This document shows, in pieces, positions 36,486 through 47,313 of a DNA stretch of 62,146 nucleotides. Location: assembly GCA_030148645.1 (NCBI GenBank), contig JASBTB010000032.1:1-62146 (forward strand). The letters are read 5' to 3'. Under the pieces are notes generated by a model. The model saw only the letters and a list, made by a program, of their open reading frames with translations. It was not told the origin of the DNA and did no database searches. How positions within the stretch are numbered: the stretch's first letter is position 1; each line of letters starts with the position of its first letter. Source of the stretch: Demequina sp. (lineage in GTDB: Bacteria; Actinomycetota; Actinomycetes; Actinomycetales; Demequinaceae). The position numbers and the translations under genes are program-made.

Positions 36486-36522
36486 ATGCGTGCACGGCGG
36501 GTCACCCTGCTCCTTGGTTGCC

Positions 36523-36536
<14 letters not shown>
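36486..36536 (+). CDS. leuA leader peptide (16 residues)
   Basis: The frame codes for MRARRVTLLLGCRDEA and includes three consecutive leucine codons (CTG CTC CTT) just ahead of a stable hairpin. Leader peptides with leucine runs before leuA are known in Actinobacteria and control leuA by attenuation or translation in response to charged tRNA-Leu. The -10 element before it indicates leaderless translation. It ends 71 nt before leuA. Confidence 0.72.
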
Positions 36537-38362
<1,826 letters not shown>

Positions 38363-38409
38363 CGACGCGCCGTTGCCACCATGGTCGCTTGCGCGAGAGA
38401 CAATGAGCC

Positions 38410-39144
38410 GTGCCCCTATACCGCGACGATGCCATCGTCCTGAGGACCCACAAGCTGGGGGAGGCGGATCGTATCGTGACGATGCTGACGCGTTCGCACG
38501 GCAAGGTGCGGGCCGTCGCGAAGGGGGTGCGACGGACCACCAGCAGGATTGGGGCGCGCATGGAGCCCTTCATGCTGGCGCAGGTGCAACTCTATGAGGG
38601 CCGCAACCTCGACATCGTGAGTCAGGTTGAGACCCAGGAGCCGTATGCGCGACGCATCTGTGAGGACTACGGCCTCTTCACCGCCGCGACGGCGATGGTG
38701 GAGACGGTCGACGCGCTCGTGAATCACGAGAAGGAGCCTGCCCGCGACCACTTCCTGCTCCTGCATGGCGGGCTCGGTGCGCTGAGCCGCCGCGAGCACA
38801 ATGCCGGACTCGTACTCGATTCGTTTCTGCTGCGCTCTCTCGCACTGGCGGGGTACGCACCCACCTTTGACGAGTGTGCGACGTGTGGCGCCCCTGGACC
38901 GCACCGCGCTTTCGCGGTCGCCGGGGGAGGGGCGACGTGCGAATCGTGCCGTCAGCCGGGTTCTGCCGCGCCCGCACCCGAGGTCTTCTCGCTGTTGGCC
39001 GCACTGATCGATGGACGATGGAGCCTGGCTGATTCGTCCGATGCCCGGCATCGTCGCGAGGCGGCGGGCTTGGTGGCCGCTTACGTGCAGTTCCACCTGG
39101 AGCGCAAGGTCCGCAGTTTGGCACTGGTGGACCGCGGTGCGTGA
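38410..39144 (+). CDS. recO: DNA repair protein RecO
   Basis: A 244-residue protein: the N-terminal OB fold starts PLYRDDAIVLRTHKLGEADRIVTMLTR, followed by a helical domain and a zinc-binding CATCGAPG ... CESC pair (~157-182). RecO helps load RecA on SSB-coated DNA. GTG at 38410 follows GACAAT by 5 nt, consistent with a leaderless start. uppS comes next with a separate -10 element; the era-recO-uppS linkage common in Actinobacteria is here interrupted by three genes. Confidence 0.94.
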   Translation: MPLYRDDAIVLRTHKLGEADRIVTMLTRSHGKVRAVAKGVRRTTSRIGARMEPFMLAQVQLYEGRNLDIVSQVETQEPYARRICEDYGLFTAATAMVETVDALVNHEKEPARDHFLLLHGGLGALSRREHNAGLVLDSFLLRSLALAGYAPTFDECATCGAPGPHRAFAVAGGGATCESCRQPGSAAPAPEVFSLLAALIDGRWSLADSSDARHRREAAGLVAAYVQFHLERKVRSLALVDRGA

Positions 39145-39170
39145 CCCCTCCTCGTTGCTCCACCCGCGGA

Positions 39171-39176
39171 TAGGCT
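39171..39176 (+). promoter_or_regulatory. -10 element of a likely leaderless promoter for uppS
   Basis: TAGGCT is 7 nt before GTG at 39184 and only 1 nt before GTG at 39178, so it favours the later start codon. Confidence 0.45.
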
Positions 39177-39183
39177 CGTGGGC

Positions 39184-39945
39184 GTGACCGCATCTCGACC
39201 CCTTCCGCACCCGTCTGGGGCGACGCCACCCCCTTTGCCAGCGTCGGCTGTGCCCGGCCACGTGGCCGTCGTGATGGATGGCAACGGCCGCTGGGCGAAG
39301 CAGCGAGGTCTGCCACGCACCGAGGGTCACGCCAGGGGAGAGGCGGCATTGCTCGACGTCGTCGCCGGGGCCATCGACATCGGGGTGACCCACCTCAGCG
39401 CCTACACCTTCAGTACCGAGAACTGGAAGCGCGGTCCGGATGAGGTGCGTTTCCTCATGGGATTCAATCGCGACGTCATTCGCCGCAGGCGCGACCAGAT
39501 GCACGAGTGGGGAGTGCGGGTTCGGTGGGCTGGGCGTCGACCCAAACTGTGGAAGTCCGTTCTCGACGAGTTGGAGAGCGCGGAGGCGATGACGCGCGAT
39601 AACACGGTGCTGACCTTGACGATGTGCGTCAACTACGGGGGCCGTGCGGAGATCGCCGACGCCGCCAAGGCGATCGCGTTGAAGGTGGCGACGGGGCAAC
39701 TCAATCCCGCACGAGTGACTGAGAAGACCCTCGCCGCACACTTGCATGAGCCGGACATGCCGGATGTGGACCTGTTCTGGCGATCAAGCGGGGAACAGCG
39801 CTCCAGCAACTTCTTGCTGTGGCAGGCCGCCTATGCCGAATACGTGTTCTCCGATGTGCTGTGGCCGGACGTCAACCGCACGCATCTGTGGGCGGCTATT
39901 GAGGAATATGCGCGCCGGAGCCGACGTTTCGGCGCAGCCGAGTGA
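39184..39945 (+). CDS. uppS: Isoprenyl (undecaprenyl/decaprenyl) diphosphate synthase, cis-type
   Basis: A 253-residue cis-prenyltransferase making the lipid carrier for cell-wall synthesis. [13 protein letters not shown] (~29-41, catalytic Asp), [10 protein letters not shown], and the C-terminal [25 protein letters not shown] (~198-222) are diagnostic. GTG at 39184 is preferred for the leaderless signal; GTG at 39178 would add two residues. The 3' end overlaps the convergent VTT-protein gene by 50 bp. Confidence 0.94.
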   Translation: MTASRPLPHPSGATPPPLPASAVPGHVAVVMDGNGRWAKQRGLPRTEGHARGEAALLDVVAGAIDIGVTHLSAYTFSTENWKRGPDEVRFLMGFNRDVIRRRRDQMHEWGVRVRWAGRRPKLWKSVLDELESAEAMTRDNTVLTLTMCVNYGGRAEIADAAKAIALKVATGQLNPARVTEKTLAAHLHEPDMPDVDLFWRSSGEQRSSNFLLWQAAYAEYVFSDVLWPDVNRTHLWAAIEEYARRSRRFGAAE

Positions 39946-40408
39946 GTGCGAAGGTGAGCGCCGTCAGGCCCAGCAGGACGGCCACGCCGAGCGCCGGAGT
40001 TGCCGCGAACGCGCTGTAGATCGTGATGCCGAGGCCGGCGTAGACGATGGCCCACGCGACGCATCCGGGCACCATGGCGAGCGTGTAGAGGTCCCACCGC
40101 ATCCGCGAGTACCCGGCGGCCGCGTTGACCATGGTCTGGAAGCCGATCGTGAGGAACGACACCGGGATGCCGATGAACCCCCACCTATCGAGGAAGGCTC
40201 CCGCCCGGGCCATTCGGGGGCCCGAGAAGCGGCGCACCCATCGGGACCGGAAGGCCTCGGGCGAGCCCTGTGCTGCGGCGTCGGCGCGGCCGCGCACCCA
40301 GCGGCCCAGCCAATAGGTGCCCTGGGCTCGCACGAAGACGACGACAAGGAGGAACAGGAAAAGACCCAGCCATGGCCCGTCGGAGACGAAGGACGGCACT
40401 CCCGTCAT
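39896..40408 (-). CDS. DedA/VTT-like membrane protein
   Basis: A 170-residue membrane protein: hydrophobic segments at ~10-35, ~85-110, ~115-135 and ~140-160; the re-entrant-like stretch [28 protein letters not shown] resembles the VTT/DedA family, although short. DedA proteins may be lipid or ion transporters. It starts immediately next to the zur stop (ATG at 40408, TAA at 40411-40409), so it is the last gene of the leftward zinc operon. Its 3' end reads through the uppS terminus in antisense by 50 bp. Confidence 0.7.
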   Translation of the reverse strand: MTGVPSFVSDGPWLGLFLFLLVVVFVRAQGTYWLGRWVRGRADAAAQGSPEAFRSRWVRRFSGPRMARAGAFLDRWGFIGIPVSFLTIGFQTMVNAAAGYSRMRWDLYTLAMVPGCVAWAIVYAGLGITIYSAFAATPALGVAVLLGLTALTFALTRLRRNVGSGAHIPQ

Positions 40409-40813
40409 TTAGGCGCCCTCCGTCGCACACTGGTGGCACACGCCAGTCAGTTCCACCGTGTGCTCGATGCGAGAATAGCCGTGTTGGGCCGCCACCGAGG
40501 TTGCCCATGCCTCGAACGTCGGTATGTCGACATCTTCGGCAGCCCCACACGCACGGCATCGCAGGTGATGGTGGTGCACCTCACCCGCTTCGCACAGCCG
40601 GTACAACGTCTCGCCCGAATCGGTGACCACCGCATCGACGTCTCCCGACTCGGCCAGCGCTTGCAACGCTCTGTACACGGTCGCCAAGCCGATGGCGGCG
40701 CCGTCGTGACGCAAGACATCGTGCCAGTCCTGTGCGGAGCGAAAGCCGCCTCGGCCCAGCGCATCGACGATGGCGGCCCTTTGCTTGGTCTGGCGGGGCT
40801 TGGCGTCTGTCAC
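40409..40813 (-). CDS. zur: Fur-family regulator, probably Zur
   Basis: A 134-residue Fur-type repressor: winged helix RQTKQRAAIVDALG...IGLATVYRALQALAESGDVD, then the metal-binding region HHHHLRCRACG (~79-89) and a C-terminal CHQC pair; with RCRAC these Cys form the structural zinc site. The Zur identity is inferred from its place in the znuABC-like operon. GTG at 40813 overlaps the znuB stop (GTGA). The Zur-box-like site upstream of znuA suggests autoregulation of the whole operon. Confidence 0.82.
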   Translation of the reverse strand: MTDAKPRQTKQRAAIVDALGRGGFRSAQDWHDVLRHDGAAIGLATVYRALQALAESGDVDAVVTDSGETLYRLCEAGEVHHHHLRCRACGAAEDVDIPTFEAWATSVAAQHGYSRIEHTVELTGVCHQCATEGA

Positions 40814-41658
40814 GAGTTCGCTCCGCGACGCACTCCCTGACGAGCGGCCAGCACGACGGTGACCACGATGTACACGCCGACCCCCAGGACCACGATCAAC
40901 GCTCCTGGCTGAAGATTTTGGGTGAGGGTGACCCAGATTCCAGCGAGCGTGAGGCTCGCGCCGATCGCCATGGCCGCGTGCATGGTGCGAGAAAAGGATG
41001 TCGTGAGGCGTTGGGCGATCGCCACGGGCAGGATCATGAGGGCTGACACCAGGAGCACTCCGACCACCCGCATTGCCACGGTGATCGTGACCGCGGCGAG
41101 CACGGCGACGATCATGTTGAGCGCCTGGACGGGAAGGCCCGTGGAGCGTGCAAATTCCTGGTCGTGAGTGACAGCGAAGAGCGCTCCGCGAAGGCCCAGC
41201 CCGATGCCGACGATCAGGATGGCGAGCACGACCGTCACCCACACGTCGGTCCATGTGACTGTGGATATCGACCCGAACAGATAGCCGAGCAGGCTCGCGT
41301 TCGAACCGCCGGCTACGCCGATCAACAGCACTCCGGACGCGATTCCTCCGTAGAACAGGATCGCCATGACGACGTCGGCGGCCGCCCCTTTGGCTCGCAT
41401 CCGTTCGATGATGACGGCCCCTGCGATCGCGAACAGGACAGCGCCGGGTACGGCGAGCGCGTCGCGTTGAGCCAGGCCGGCGGCGGATCCGGCAAGCCAG
41501 CCTGCGGCGACGCCCGCCAGGGCGACATGGCCGATGCCGTCGCCGAGCAGGGCCATGCGGCGTTGCACAAGATATGTGCCGACTATGGGCGCCGCCACGC
41601 CGACGAGGAGGCCCACGAGGAGCATACGCTGGACCAGTGGGTCGGTGAGCAGAGTCAT
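40810..41658 (-). CDS. znuB: Zinc ABC transporter permease (ZnuB-like)
   Basis: A 282-residue ABC-3 family permease with about eight transmembrane helices, an N-terminal QRMLLVGLLVGVAAPIVGTYLVQRRMALLGDGIGHVALAG signature and a C-terminal MRVVGVLLVSALMILPVAIAQRL stretch. It forms the membrane channel for metal uptake. Overlaps of 4 nt with both neighbours show tight translational coupling. Manganese is a possible alternative substrate; the Zur-type regulator favours zinc. Confidence 0.88.
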   Translation of the reverse strand: MTLLTDPLVQRMLLVGLLVGVAAPIVGTYLVQRRMALLGDGIGHVALAGVAAGWLAGSAAGLAQRDALAVPGAVLFAIAGAVIIERMRAKGAAADVVMAILFYGGIASGVLLIGVAGGSNASLLGYLFGSISTVTWTDVWVTVVLAILIVGIGLGLRGALFAVTHDQEFARSTGLPVQALNMIVAVLAAVTITVAMRVVGVLLVSALMILPVAIAQRLTTSFSRTMHAAMAIGASLTLAGIWVTLTQNLQPGALIVVLGVGVYIVVTVVLAARQGVRRGANS

Positions 41659-42452
41659 GCCGGGCCGTCCAGGGCGACGCCGCCGCTCGTGGGCGGCTGG
41701 GGGTCGGCGTGGGCGTGTTCATGGTCATGCCCGGGCAGTGCGTGAATGCCGAGGTCCTGCGGGGGCGCACCTTCGTGCGTCACGCGGCCGCCTTCCAGCA
41801 CCACCGAACGGTCGATATGACGCGTGAGCGCACCCAGTTCGTGGAGCACGATGATGATGGCAACGCCGTCTTCCTTGAGGTGGCTGAGGGCATGCGCGAA
41901 CGCGACCTGAGACTGGAGGTCTACCCCCGCCATGGGCTCGTCGAGAAGGAGAATGTCGGGTCGACGAACCAAGGCTCGGGCAATGAGCACGCGTTGCTGT
42001 TGGCCGCCGGACAGGCGACTGACGTCGCGCCCGATAAGATCCTGGATGTCGAGTTGGGCCAGTGCCTGTGCGGCTCGGCTGCGGGCATCTCGCGGGGCGC
42101 GCAGCCTGTGATGGCCCAACAGGCCGGATCGCACGACCTCGTCGACGGTTGCCGCGATGCCACCGCCGACGCTCATGCGCTGGGGGACGTACCCGACTCG
42201 CGAGCGTGCGGAGCCAGTGGCGGGCGCGCCGAACAGTGCCACCGAACCGCCCGCGAGCGGGATTGCGCCGACGAGGGCGCGCACCAAGGTGGATTTGCCG
42301 GAGCCGTTGCCCCCCATCAGCGCGACCACTTCGCCAGGCGAGACGTCGATGCCGACTCCGTGGAGGATGGGTGTCCCGTTGAGGGACACGTGGACGTCCC
42401 GTGCCACGAGAACTCGGTCCGCGGCCTCCACAGGTGCGAAATCCTCAGCCAC
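41655..42452 (-). CDS. znuC: Zinc ABC transporter ATP-binding protein (ZnuC-like)
   Basis: A 265-residue ABC ATPase: Walker [15 protein letters not shown] (~46-59), Q-loop VPQRMSV, signature [15 protein letters not shown] (~145-159), Walker [14 protein letters not shown] and the H-loop His in VLHELG. The C-terminus is His-rich ([16 protein letters not shown]), as often in zinc-handling ATPases. Overlaps znuA and znuB. Confidence 0.9.
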   Translation of the reverse strand: MAEDFAPVEAADRVLVARDVHVSLNGTPILHGVGIDVSPGEVVALMGGNGSGKSTLVRALVGAIPLAGGSVALFGAPATGSARSRVGYVPQRMSVGGGIAATVDEVVRSGLLGHHRLRAPRDARSRAAQALAQLDIQDLIGRDVSRLSGGQQQRVLIARALVRRPDILLLDEPMAGVDLQSQVAFAHALSHLKEDGVAIIIVLHELGALTRHIDRSVVLEGGRVTHEGAPPQDLGIHALPGHDHEHAHADPQPPTSGGVALDGPA

Positions 42453-43371
42453 AGTCGAGCGCCGTCCGCAGTGCGTCGAGGTTGCGCTTCATCACCACAA
42501 AATAGTCGTCGCCGTTCACGACGGACTCCAGTGGGTCGAGCACGGCGGTGGCGATGCCGGCGTCCGCGGCGAGCGACTCGGCAATGGCCGGGTTGATGAG
42601 TGGCTCCGTGAAGACCGTGGTGGTCCCGGTCGCGGTAACGAGGTCGCGAATCTCGCGCACTTGGGCAGGCGAGGGCTCGTTTTGGGGGTTGATGCCCGCG
42701 ATACCCACTTGCGTGAGATTATATGCTCGAGCGAGGTAGCCGAAGGCTTCGTGGCTGACGATGATGTCGCGTCGCGCGCATTGGGCCAAACCGGCAGAGT
42801 ACTGGTCTGCGAGCGAGGTGAGTTCCTGCGCGAGGTTCGCGGCATTCGTGACGTACGTGTCGCGGTTGGCGGGGTCGAGGCGGGCAAGGGCCTCACCGAC
42901 CCCCTGCGTGTAGGTGGCAAGAAGTGTCGGATCGAGCCAGAAGTTCCAGAAGGCGGTGTTGGCGTCGCCCGGCTGGTCACCTGGGAAGGCTTGTTGGCCC
43001 GCTGGGCCAAGGCTGAAGGCGCCAGCCACGTCGAGTCCGTAGGTTCCTGTCGACTCGATTGCGTCGTCGACTGCAGGCTGGAAGTTGCTGAGGTAGAGGA
43101 CAACGTCGGCGTTGCGCATGGTGCGCACGGTGACCGGGGACAGTTCGACGTCGTGTGGTTCGACTCCGGGCGAGGTGACGGTGGTGACGGTGCCCACGTC
43201 CCCGACTACGCGCTTGGCCACGAACTCGAAGGGGTAGAAGGCGGCCGCGACGGCGACGCCTTCGGTGGTAGTCGCCGCGTCGGTGGTGGTCGCCGTTGGG
43301 GTGGAACACGCGGTCGCGGCCAGCACCGTCAGGGTGGCCGCAGCGCTGACACGGGAAAGTTGGATTGTCAT
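42445..43371 (-). CDS. znuA: Zinc ABC transporter substrate-binding lipoprotein (ZnuA-like)
   Basis: A 308-residue cluster A-I solute-binding protein. A lipoprotein signal ([10 protein letters not shown]; lipobox Cys at ~22) is followed by a Thr-rich linker and the domain with [23 protein letters not shown] (His ligand) and later [12 protein letters not shown] (His ligand) and a final TEPLI...DPLES. The His-rich loop of proteobacterial ZnuA is absent. ATG at 43371 is chosen because a GGGTGG site lies upstream and the earlier TTG would overlap the Zur box. First gene of the operon. Confidence 0.9.
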   Translation of the reverse strand: MTIQLSRVSAAATLTVLAATACSTPTATTTDAATTTEGVAVAAAFYPFEFVAKRVVGDVGTVTTVTSPGVEPHDVELSPVTVRTMRNADVVLYLSNFQPAVDDAIESTGTYGLDVAGAFSLGPAGQQAFPGDQPGDANTAFWNFWLDPTLLATYTQGVGEALARLDPANRDTYVTNAANLAQELTSLADQYSAGLAQCARRDIIVSHEAFGYLARAYNLTQVGIAGINPQNEPSPAQVREIRDLVTATGTTTVFTEPLINPAIAESLAADAGIATAVLDPLESVVNGDDYFVVMKRNLDALRTALDCG

Positions 43372-43391
43372 AGCCGCCACCCTATGTATAG

Positions 43392-43406
43392 TGATAATCG
43401 TTGTCA
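43392..43406. promoter_or_regulatory. Zur-box-like operator
   Basis: TGATAATCGTTGTCA is an imperfect palindrome (TGATAA/TTGTCA, one mismatch) resembling Zur sites (TGATAATN-ATTATCA type). It lies 20 nt upstream of the znuA start, in the promoter region shared with divergent glyS. Confidence 0.65.
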
Positions 43407-43462
43407 AATAGAGTGGTCGCCCACCGGACGCGCAGAGGCGATTTTCCTCGACGCGGCGTCGC

Positions 43463-43468
43463 TAGACT
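43463..43468 (+). promoter_or_regulatory. Putative -10 element of glyS
   Basis: TAGACT with a 35-nt leader containing AGGAG before the GTG at 43504; the -35 region is weak. Confidence 0.35.
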
Positions 43469-43503
43469 TGGCGGGTTCCTCTCACCCCTTCAGGAGTGCA
43501 CTC

Positions 43504-44889
43504 GTGGCCAATACCAGCCGACTCGACAACGTGATCTCACTGGCCAAGCGCCGTGGGTTCGTCTTCCCGTGCGCAGAGATCTATGGCGGCACACGGTCGG
43601 CGTGGGACTATGGGCCACTGGGGGTCGAACTCAAGGAGAACATCAAGCGTCAATGGTGGCGCGCGATGGTCAACAGCCGGGACGACATCGTCGGCCTGGA
43701 CTCGTCGGTCATCCTGCCCCCGCAGGTGTGGGAAGCGTCGGGCCACCTCTCCGCGTTCGTCGACCCGCTTGTCGAGTGCCTCAGCTGTCACAAGCGTTAC
43801 CGCGAGGACCACCTGCTCGACGAGTTCGAGGAGAAGAAGGGACGCGCCCCCGAGAACGGTCTGAGCGACGTGGCGTGCGCGAACTGCGGTACCCGCGGCC
43901 AGTGGACCGAACCCAAGATGTTCAACGGGCTCCTGCGCACCTACCTGGGTGCCGCATCGGACGATTCGGGGCTGCACTACCTGCGTCCCGAGACGGCCCA
44001 GGGCATCTTCGTGAACTTCGCCAACGTGCTGGCCGCATCCCGCCAGCGGCCACCATTCGGCATTGGTCAGATTGGCAAGAGCTTCCGCAATGAGATCACG
44101 CCAGGGAACTTCATCTTCCGCACCCGCGAGTTCGAGCAGATGGAAATGGAATTCTTCGTCGTGCCCGGAACTGACGAGGAGTGGCACCAGTACTGGATCG
44201 ACACCCGCATGCAGTGGTACACGGACCTGGGGCTCAGCCCACAGAACCTGCGCCTGTACGAACATCCCCAAGAGAAGTTGTCCCACTACTCCAAGCGCAC
44301 CGTGGACATCGAATACCGCTTCGGATTCCACGGCAGCGAATTCGGTGAGCTCGAGGGCGTGGCGAACCGTACCGACTTCGACCTCAAGACCCATGCGGAG
44401 CACTCCGGCAAGGACCTCAGCTACTTCGACCCGGCCACGTCGGAGCGCTTTGTGCCGTACGTCATCGAGCCCGCCGCAGGCCTGACGCGCTCCCTCATGG
44501 CGTTCCTGGTGGAGGCCTACGAAGAGGAGGACGTGCCCACCGCCAAGGCAGGGACGGAGACCCGCACGGTGCTGCGCCTGGACCGCCGACTCGCACCCGT
44601 CAAGGCCGCCGTGTTGCCACTGTCGAAGACGGACGCGCTCAGACCGACCGCACAGAACCTTGCCAAGGAACTGCGCGGCGCCTGGAGCGTCGAGTACGAC
44701 GAGACACAAAGCATCGGCAAGCGGTACCGCCGTCAAGACGAGGTGGGAACCCCGTTCTGCGTCACCGTAGACTTCGACACTCTCGACGACCAGGCTGTCA
44801 CCATTCGCGACCGCGACACGATGCAGCAGGAGCGTGTCGCACTGGCGCAGGTGAAGGGCTACCTCGCGGAACGACTAATCGGCGCCTAG
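43504..44889 (+). CDS. glyS: Glycyl-tRNA synthetase (alpha2 type)
   Basis: A 461-residue class II synthetase that charges tRNA-Gly. The N-terminus [43 protein letters not shown] is diagnostic; motif 2 ([25 protein letters not shown]) and motif 3 ([14 protein letters not shown]) are intact, and the anticodon-binding domain starts near 360. GTG at 43504 has an AGGAG site; the open frame upstream to 42157 is only antisense to znuA and znuC. Confidence 0.96.
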   Translation: MANTSRLDNVISLAKRRGFVFPCAEIYGGTRSAWDYGPLGVELKENIKRQWWRAMVNSRDDIVGLDSSVILPPQVWEASGHLSAFVDPLVECLSCHKRYREDHLLDEFEEKKGRAPENGLSDVACANCGTRGQWTEPKMFNGLLRTYLGAASDDSGLHYLRPETAQGIFVNFANVLAASRQRPPFGIGQIGKSFRNEITPGNFIFRTREFEQMEMEFFVVPGTDEEWHQYWIDTRMQWYTDLGLSPQNLRLYEHPQEKLSHYSKRTVDIEYRFGFHGSEFGELEGVANRTDFDLKTHAEHSGKDLSYFDPATSERFVPYVIEPAAGLTRSLMAFLVEAYEEEDVPTAKAGTETRTVLRLDRRLAPVKAAVLPLSKTDALRPTAQNLAKELRGAWSVEYDETQSIGKRYRRQDEVGTPFCVTVDFDTLDDQAVTIRDRDTMQQERVALAQVKGYLAERLIGA

Positions 44890-45035
44890 CACACTCGCGC
44901 GGGTCGGGCGCGTGGCGTGCCGAGTGCCCGGAGACACTGCCTTGAGCCTGCAAGCCGACGATAGGGTCACCCGACGCGGCCCGCATCGGCCTTGTGCGGT
45001 GGCGGCCTCGGTGACGCCGGGCCCACAATTGCTTC
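44890..45035. other. Short intergenic region
   Basis: Nothing beyond a CACAAT -10-like element at 45024-45029, 6 nt before the next ATG. Confidence 0.3.
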
Positions 45036-46124
45036 ATGGCGGTCTTGGTGCGTCCGGACTTGGACACGACGTGGCGTTGGCTCGACGTCGCGCGGCACCC
45101 CGCAGCAGAGTTGCTGTTGCGGCGCGCGGGCCTTGAGGTGCCGTGGGGAAAGGGCCGGGTCGCGGCGAGCGCCGAACTGCTGGCCGATCCTGCACTCACG
45201 CACGCTTTTTCCATGCAGCGCGACGACGGCTCGTGGGGCATCGATGACAGGGCGGATGCCCGCATCCTGAGTACGCTGTGGGTGGTCAAGACGCTGATCG
45301 AGGCGGGCCTGGACGCGGCGGTCAACCAGGTCGATGCAGCCCTGACCTTTCTCGCTCACTACGCCACGACCAGCGACGGCTACTTCACGATCTCCGGCAC
45401 CGACATGGGCGTACTGCCGTGCTACGTAGGGCTCGCGGCGAGGGTTTTTCGCGATGCGGGCCGCGGTGACCTTGTTGAGACACAGACGCAGTGGCTGACG
45501 CGCCATCAGCAGGTGTCCGTGGCAGGCCAGACGCGCCGCGAAGCCGCCGAGTGGGGACACGGCCTCGATCACCGATACGGGGGCTGCTTCTCATCGACCT
45601 CGTGTCTGATCGGCATCGTCCGCGCCACGGAGGTGTGGCGGGAAGGCGACAGGCAGGAGCACCGCGATGCCTATGCGTGTGCGCGCGACGTGCTTCACGA
45701 GCGCTCGCTCGCCTTCACGAGGGACGGGAAACGTCTGCTCGACCTGCCCGCCCCCGCGAGGACTCCCTCCGCATGGACTCTGCCCGCCTTCCCCTCAGAT
45801 TGGCGTGTGGACCTGATCGACGTGATTCACGCGGTGGCGCGAAGCCCCCATGGCGCGGACCCACGGGCCCAACGTGCCGTCGATGTGCTCATGGCCAGCA
45901 GGCGCGAAGACGGCTCGTGGGCGCGCGGGTGGCACGTCACGTCACCGTTCCTCAAGGGGTTCGCAGTTGCCCCACGAGGTCGCGGAAACCCGATCGCGAC
46001 GACGCGAGCCTTCGTGGCCCTGACACTGCTTGCCCCTAACCCGGAGGGGCTTGGGCCCGGTGCACACGGTCCAGACGCCGCACAGCTCGGGGGACAATGG
46101 AGGGGTGATCTCTCGGACGACTGA
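45036..46124 (+). CDS. Prenyltransferase/squalene-oxidase repeat-type protein
   Basis: A 362-residue protein rich in helical repeats with QW-like motifs: MQRDDGSWGIDDRADARILSTLW (~60-82) and ASRREDGSWARGW near residue 295. This is the alpha/alpha toroid of terpene cyclases and prenyltransferases, but the catalytic DXDD motif of squalene-hopene cyclase is not seen, so it may be non-catalytic or belong to another toroid family. No signal peptide. It overlaps the dus start by 20 nt. No terpenoid genes are adjacent. Function unknown. Confidence 0.62.
   Translation: MAVLVRPDLDTTWRWLDVARHPAAELLLRRAGLEVPWGKGRVAASAELLADPALTHAFSMQRDDGSWGIDDRADARILSTLWVVKTLIEAGLDAAVNQVDAALTFLAHYATTSDGYFTISGTDMGVLPCYVGLAARVFRDAGRGDLVETQTQWLTRHQQVSVAGQTRREAAEWGHGLDHRYGGCFSSTSCLIGIVRATEVWREGDRQEHRDAYACARDVLHERSLAFTRDGKRLLDLPAPARTPSAWTLPAFPSDWRVDLIDVIHAVARSPHGADPRAQRAVDVLMASRREDGSWARGWHVTSPFLKGFAVAPRGRGNPIATTRAFVALTLLAPNPEGLGPGAHGPDAAQLGGQWRGDLSDD
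46093..46098 (+). promoter_or_regulatory. -10 element of a likely leaderless promoter for dus
   Basis: GACAAT is followed by 6 nt and GTG at 46105. It lies inside the end of the preceding gene and so decides the dus start. Confidence 0.4.
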
Positions 46125-47277
46125 CACGCGCCTGTTGGCTCCGCTGCGCATCGGGCCGCTGACGCTCGACACACCTGTGGTCCTCGCGCCCATGGCTGGC
46201 ATCACGAACGCCGCCTTCCGTCGGCTTTGCCGCGAACACGGCGGGGGCCTGTACGTGGCAGAGATGGTGACGTCCCGCGCGTTGGTAGAACGCTCTGCAG
46301 AGAGCCTGCGGATCATCGCCCACGACCCCGACGAGACGCCGCGCTCAGTCCAGGTCTACGGAGTGGACCCGGCGACCATCGGCGCGGCCGTGCGAATCCT
46401 CGTGGAAGAGGATCGCGCGGACCACATCGACATGAACTTCGGGTGCCCGGTGCCCAAAGTGACGCGCAAGGGTGGGGGTGCGGTGCTGCCGTGGAAGCGG
46501 GATCTCTTCCGCGACATCGTGCGCGCCGCCGTGCGGGAGGCGTCCAAGCGCGACATCCCCGTCACTGTGAAGATGCGCAAGGGCGTTGACGACGATCACC
46601 TCACCTATCTCGATGCGGGACGCATGGCCGAACGTGAGGGCGTCGCCGCAGTGGCGCTGCACGCCAGAACCGCAGCCGACTACTACTCGGGCCACGCCGA
46701 CTGGGAGGCGATCGCGCGCCTCAAGGACGCAGTCAAGACCATCCCTGTGCTGGGAAACGGGGACATCTGGGCCGCAGAGGATGCTCTCGCGATGGTGGAG
46801 CGGACGGGCTGTGACGGCGTCGTCGTGGGGCGCGGATGCATGGGAAGGCCGTGGCTCTTTGCAGACCTGCAGGCCGTTTTCGAAGGCCGACCGCACCGGG
46901 TGCAGCCCGACCTGCGCCACGTGGCCGACACGATCCACCGCCACGGCCAGTTGATGGTGTCCCACTTTGACAACGACGAGAACCGCGCAATGCGCGAGAT
47001 ACGCAAACATATCTCCTGGTATCTGAAGGGTTATCCGGTAGGGGGAGAGGTGCGTCGGCGCCTTGGCTTGGTCGAGTCTTTGACCCAGTTGCGGGGAATC
47101 CTTGACGAGATGGATCTTGACTCGCCCTTCCCCGGTCCCGATGCCGAGGGACCTCGTGGACGTCAAGGAACTGCCCGCAAGCCCGCCTGTCCCGACGGAT
47201 GGCTCGACACCCAAGACATCACTCCCGACCTTGAGCGCCGGCTGCGGGAGGCGGAACTGTCGGTGTCGGGCGGTTAG
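46105..47277 (+). CDS. dusB: tRNA-dihydrouridine synthase (DusB-like)
   Basis: A 390-residue FMN enzyme reducing uridines in tRNA. TPVVLAPMAGITNAAFRRLCREHG (~23-46) forms the FMN site; MNFGCPVPKVTRKGGGAVLPW has the catalytic Cys (GCP, ~113); the VKMRKGVDD, HARTAADYYSG and NGDIWAAEDA stretches follow. The C-terminal helical domain contains HISWYLKGYPVGGEVR. GTG at 46105 is supported by the leaderless -10 pattern and by length of relatives. DusB versus another Dus subtype is by resemblance only. Confidence 0.92.
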   Translation: MISRTTDTRLLAPLRIGPLTLDTPVVLAPMAGITNAAFRRLCREHGGGLYVAEMVTSRALVERSAESLRIIAHDPDETPRSVQVYGVDPATIGAAVRILVEEDRADHIDMNFGCPVPKVTRKGGGAVLPWKRDLFRDIVRAAVREASKRDIPVTVKMRKGVDDDHLTYLDAGRMAEREGVAAVALHARTAADYYSGHADWEAIARLKDAVKTIPVLGNGDIWAAEDALAMVERTGCDGVVVGRGCMGRPWLFADLQAVFEGRPHRVQPDLRHVADTIHRHGQLMVSHFDNDENRAMREIRKHISWYLKGYPVGGEVRRRLGLVESLTQLRGILDEMDLDSPFPGPDAEGPRGRQGTARKPACPDGWLDTQDITPDLERRLREAELSVSGG

Positions 47278-47301
47278 CCGCCGGACGTCACACCCCGGCG
47301 A

Positions 47302-47307
47302 TATCGT
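47302..47307 (+). promoter_or_regulatory. -10 element of a likely leaderless promoter for the DHFR-like gene
   Basis: TATCGT lies 6 nt before GTG at 47314, with no ribosome-binding site. Confidence 0.4.
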
Positions 47308-47313
47308 CATGGT

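Noticed and set aside
42157-43503. Long N-terminal extension of glyS (910-codon frame)
   Set aside because: The part before GTG 43504 is antisense to znuA and znuC; glycyl-tRNA synthetase homology and the AGGAG site start at 43504.
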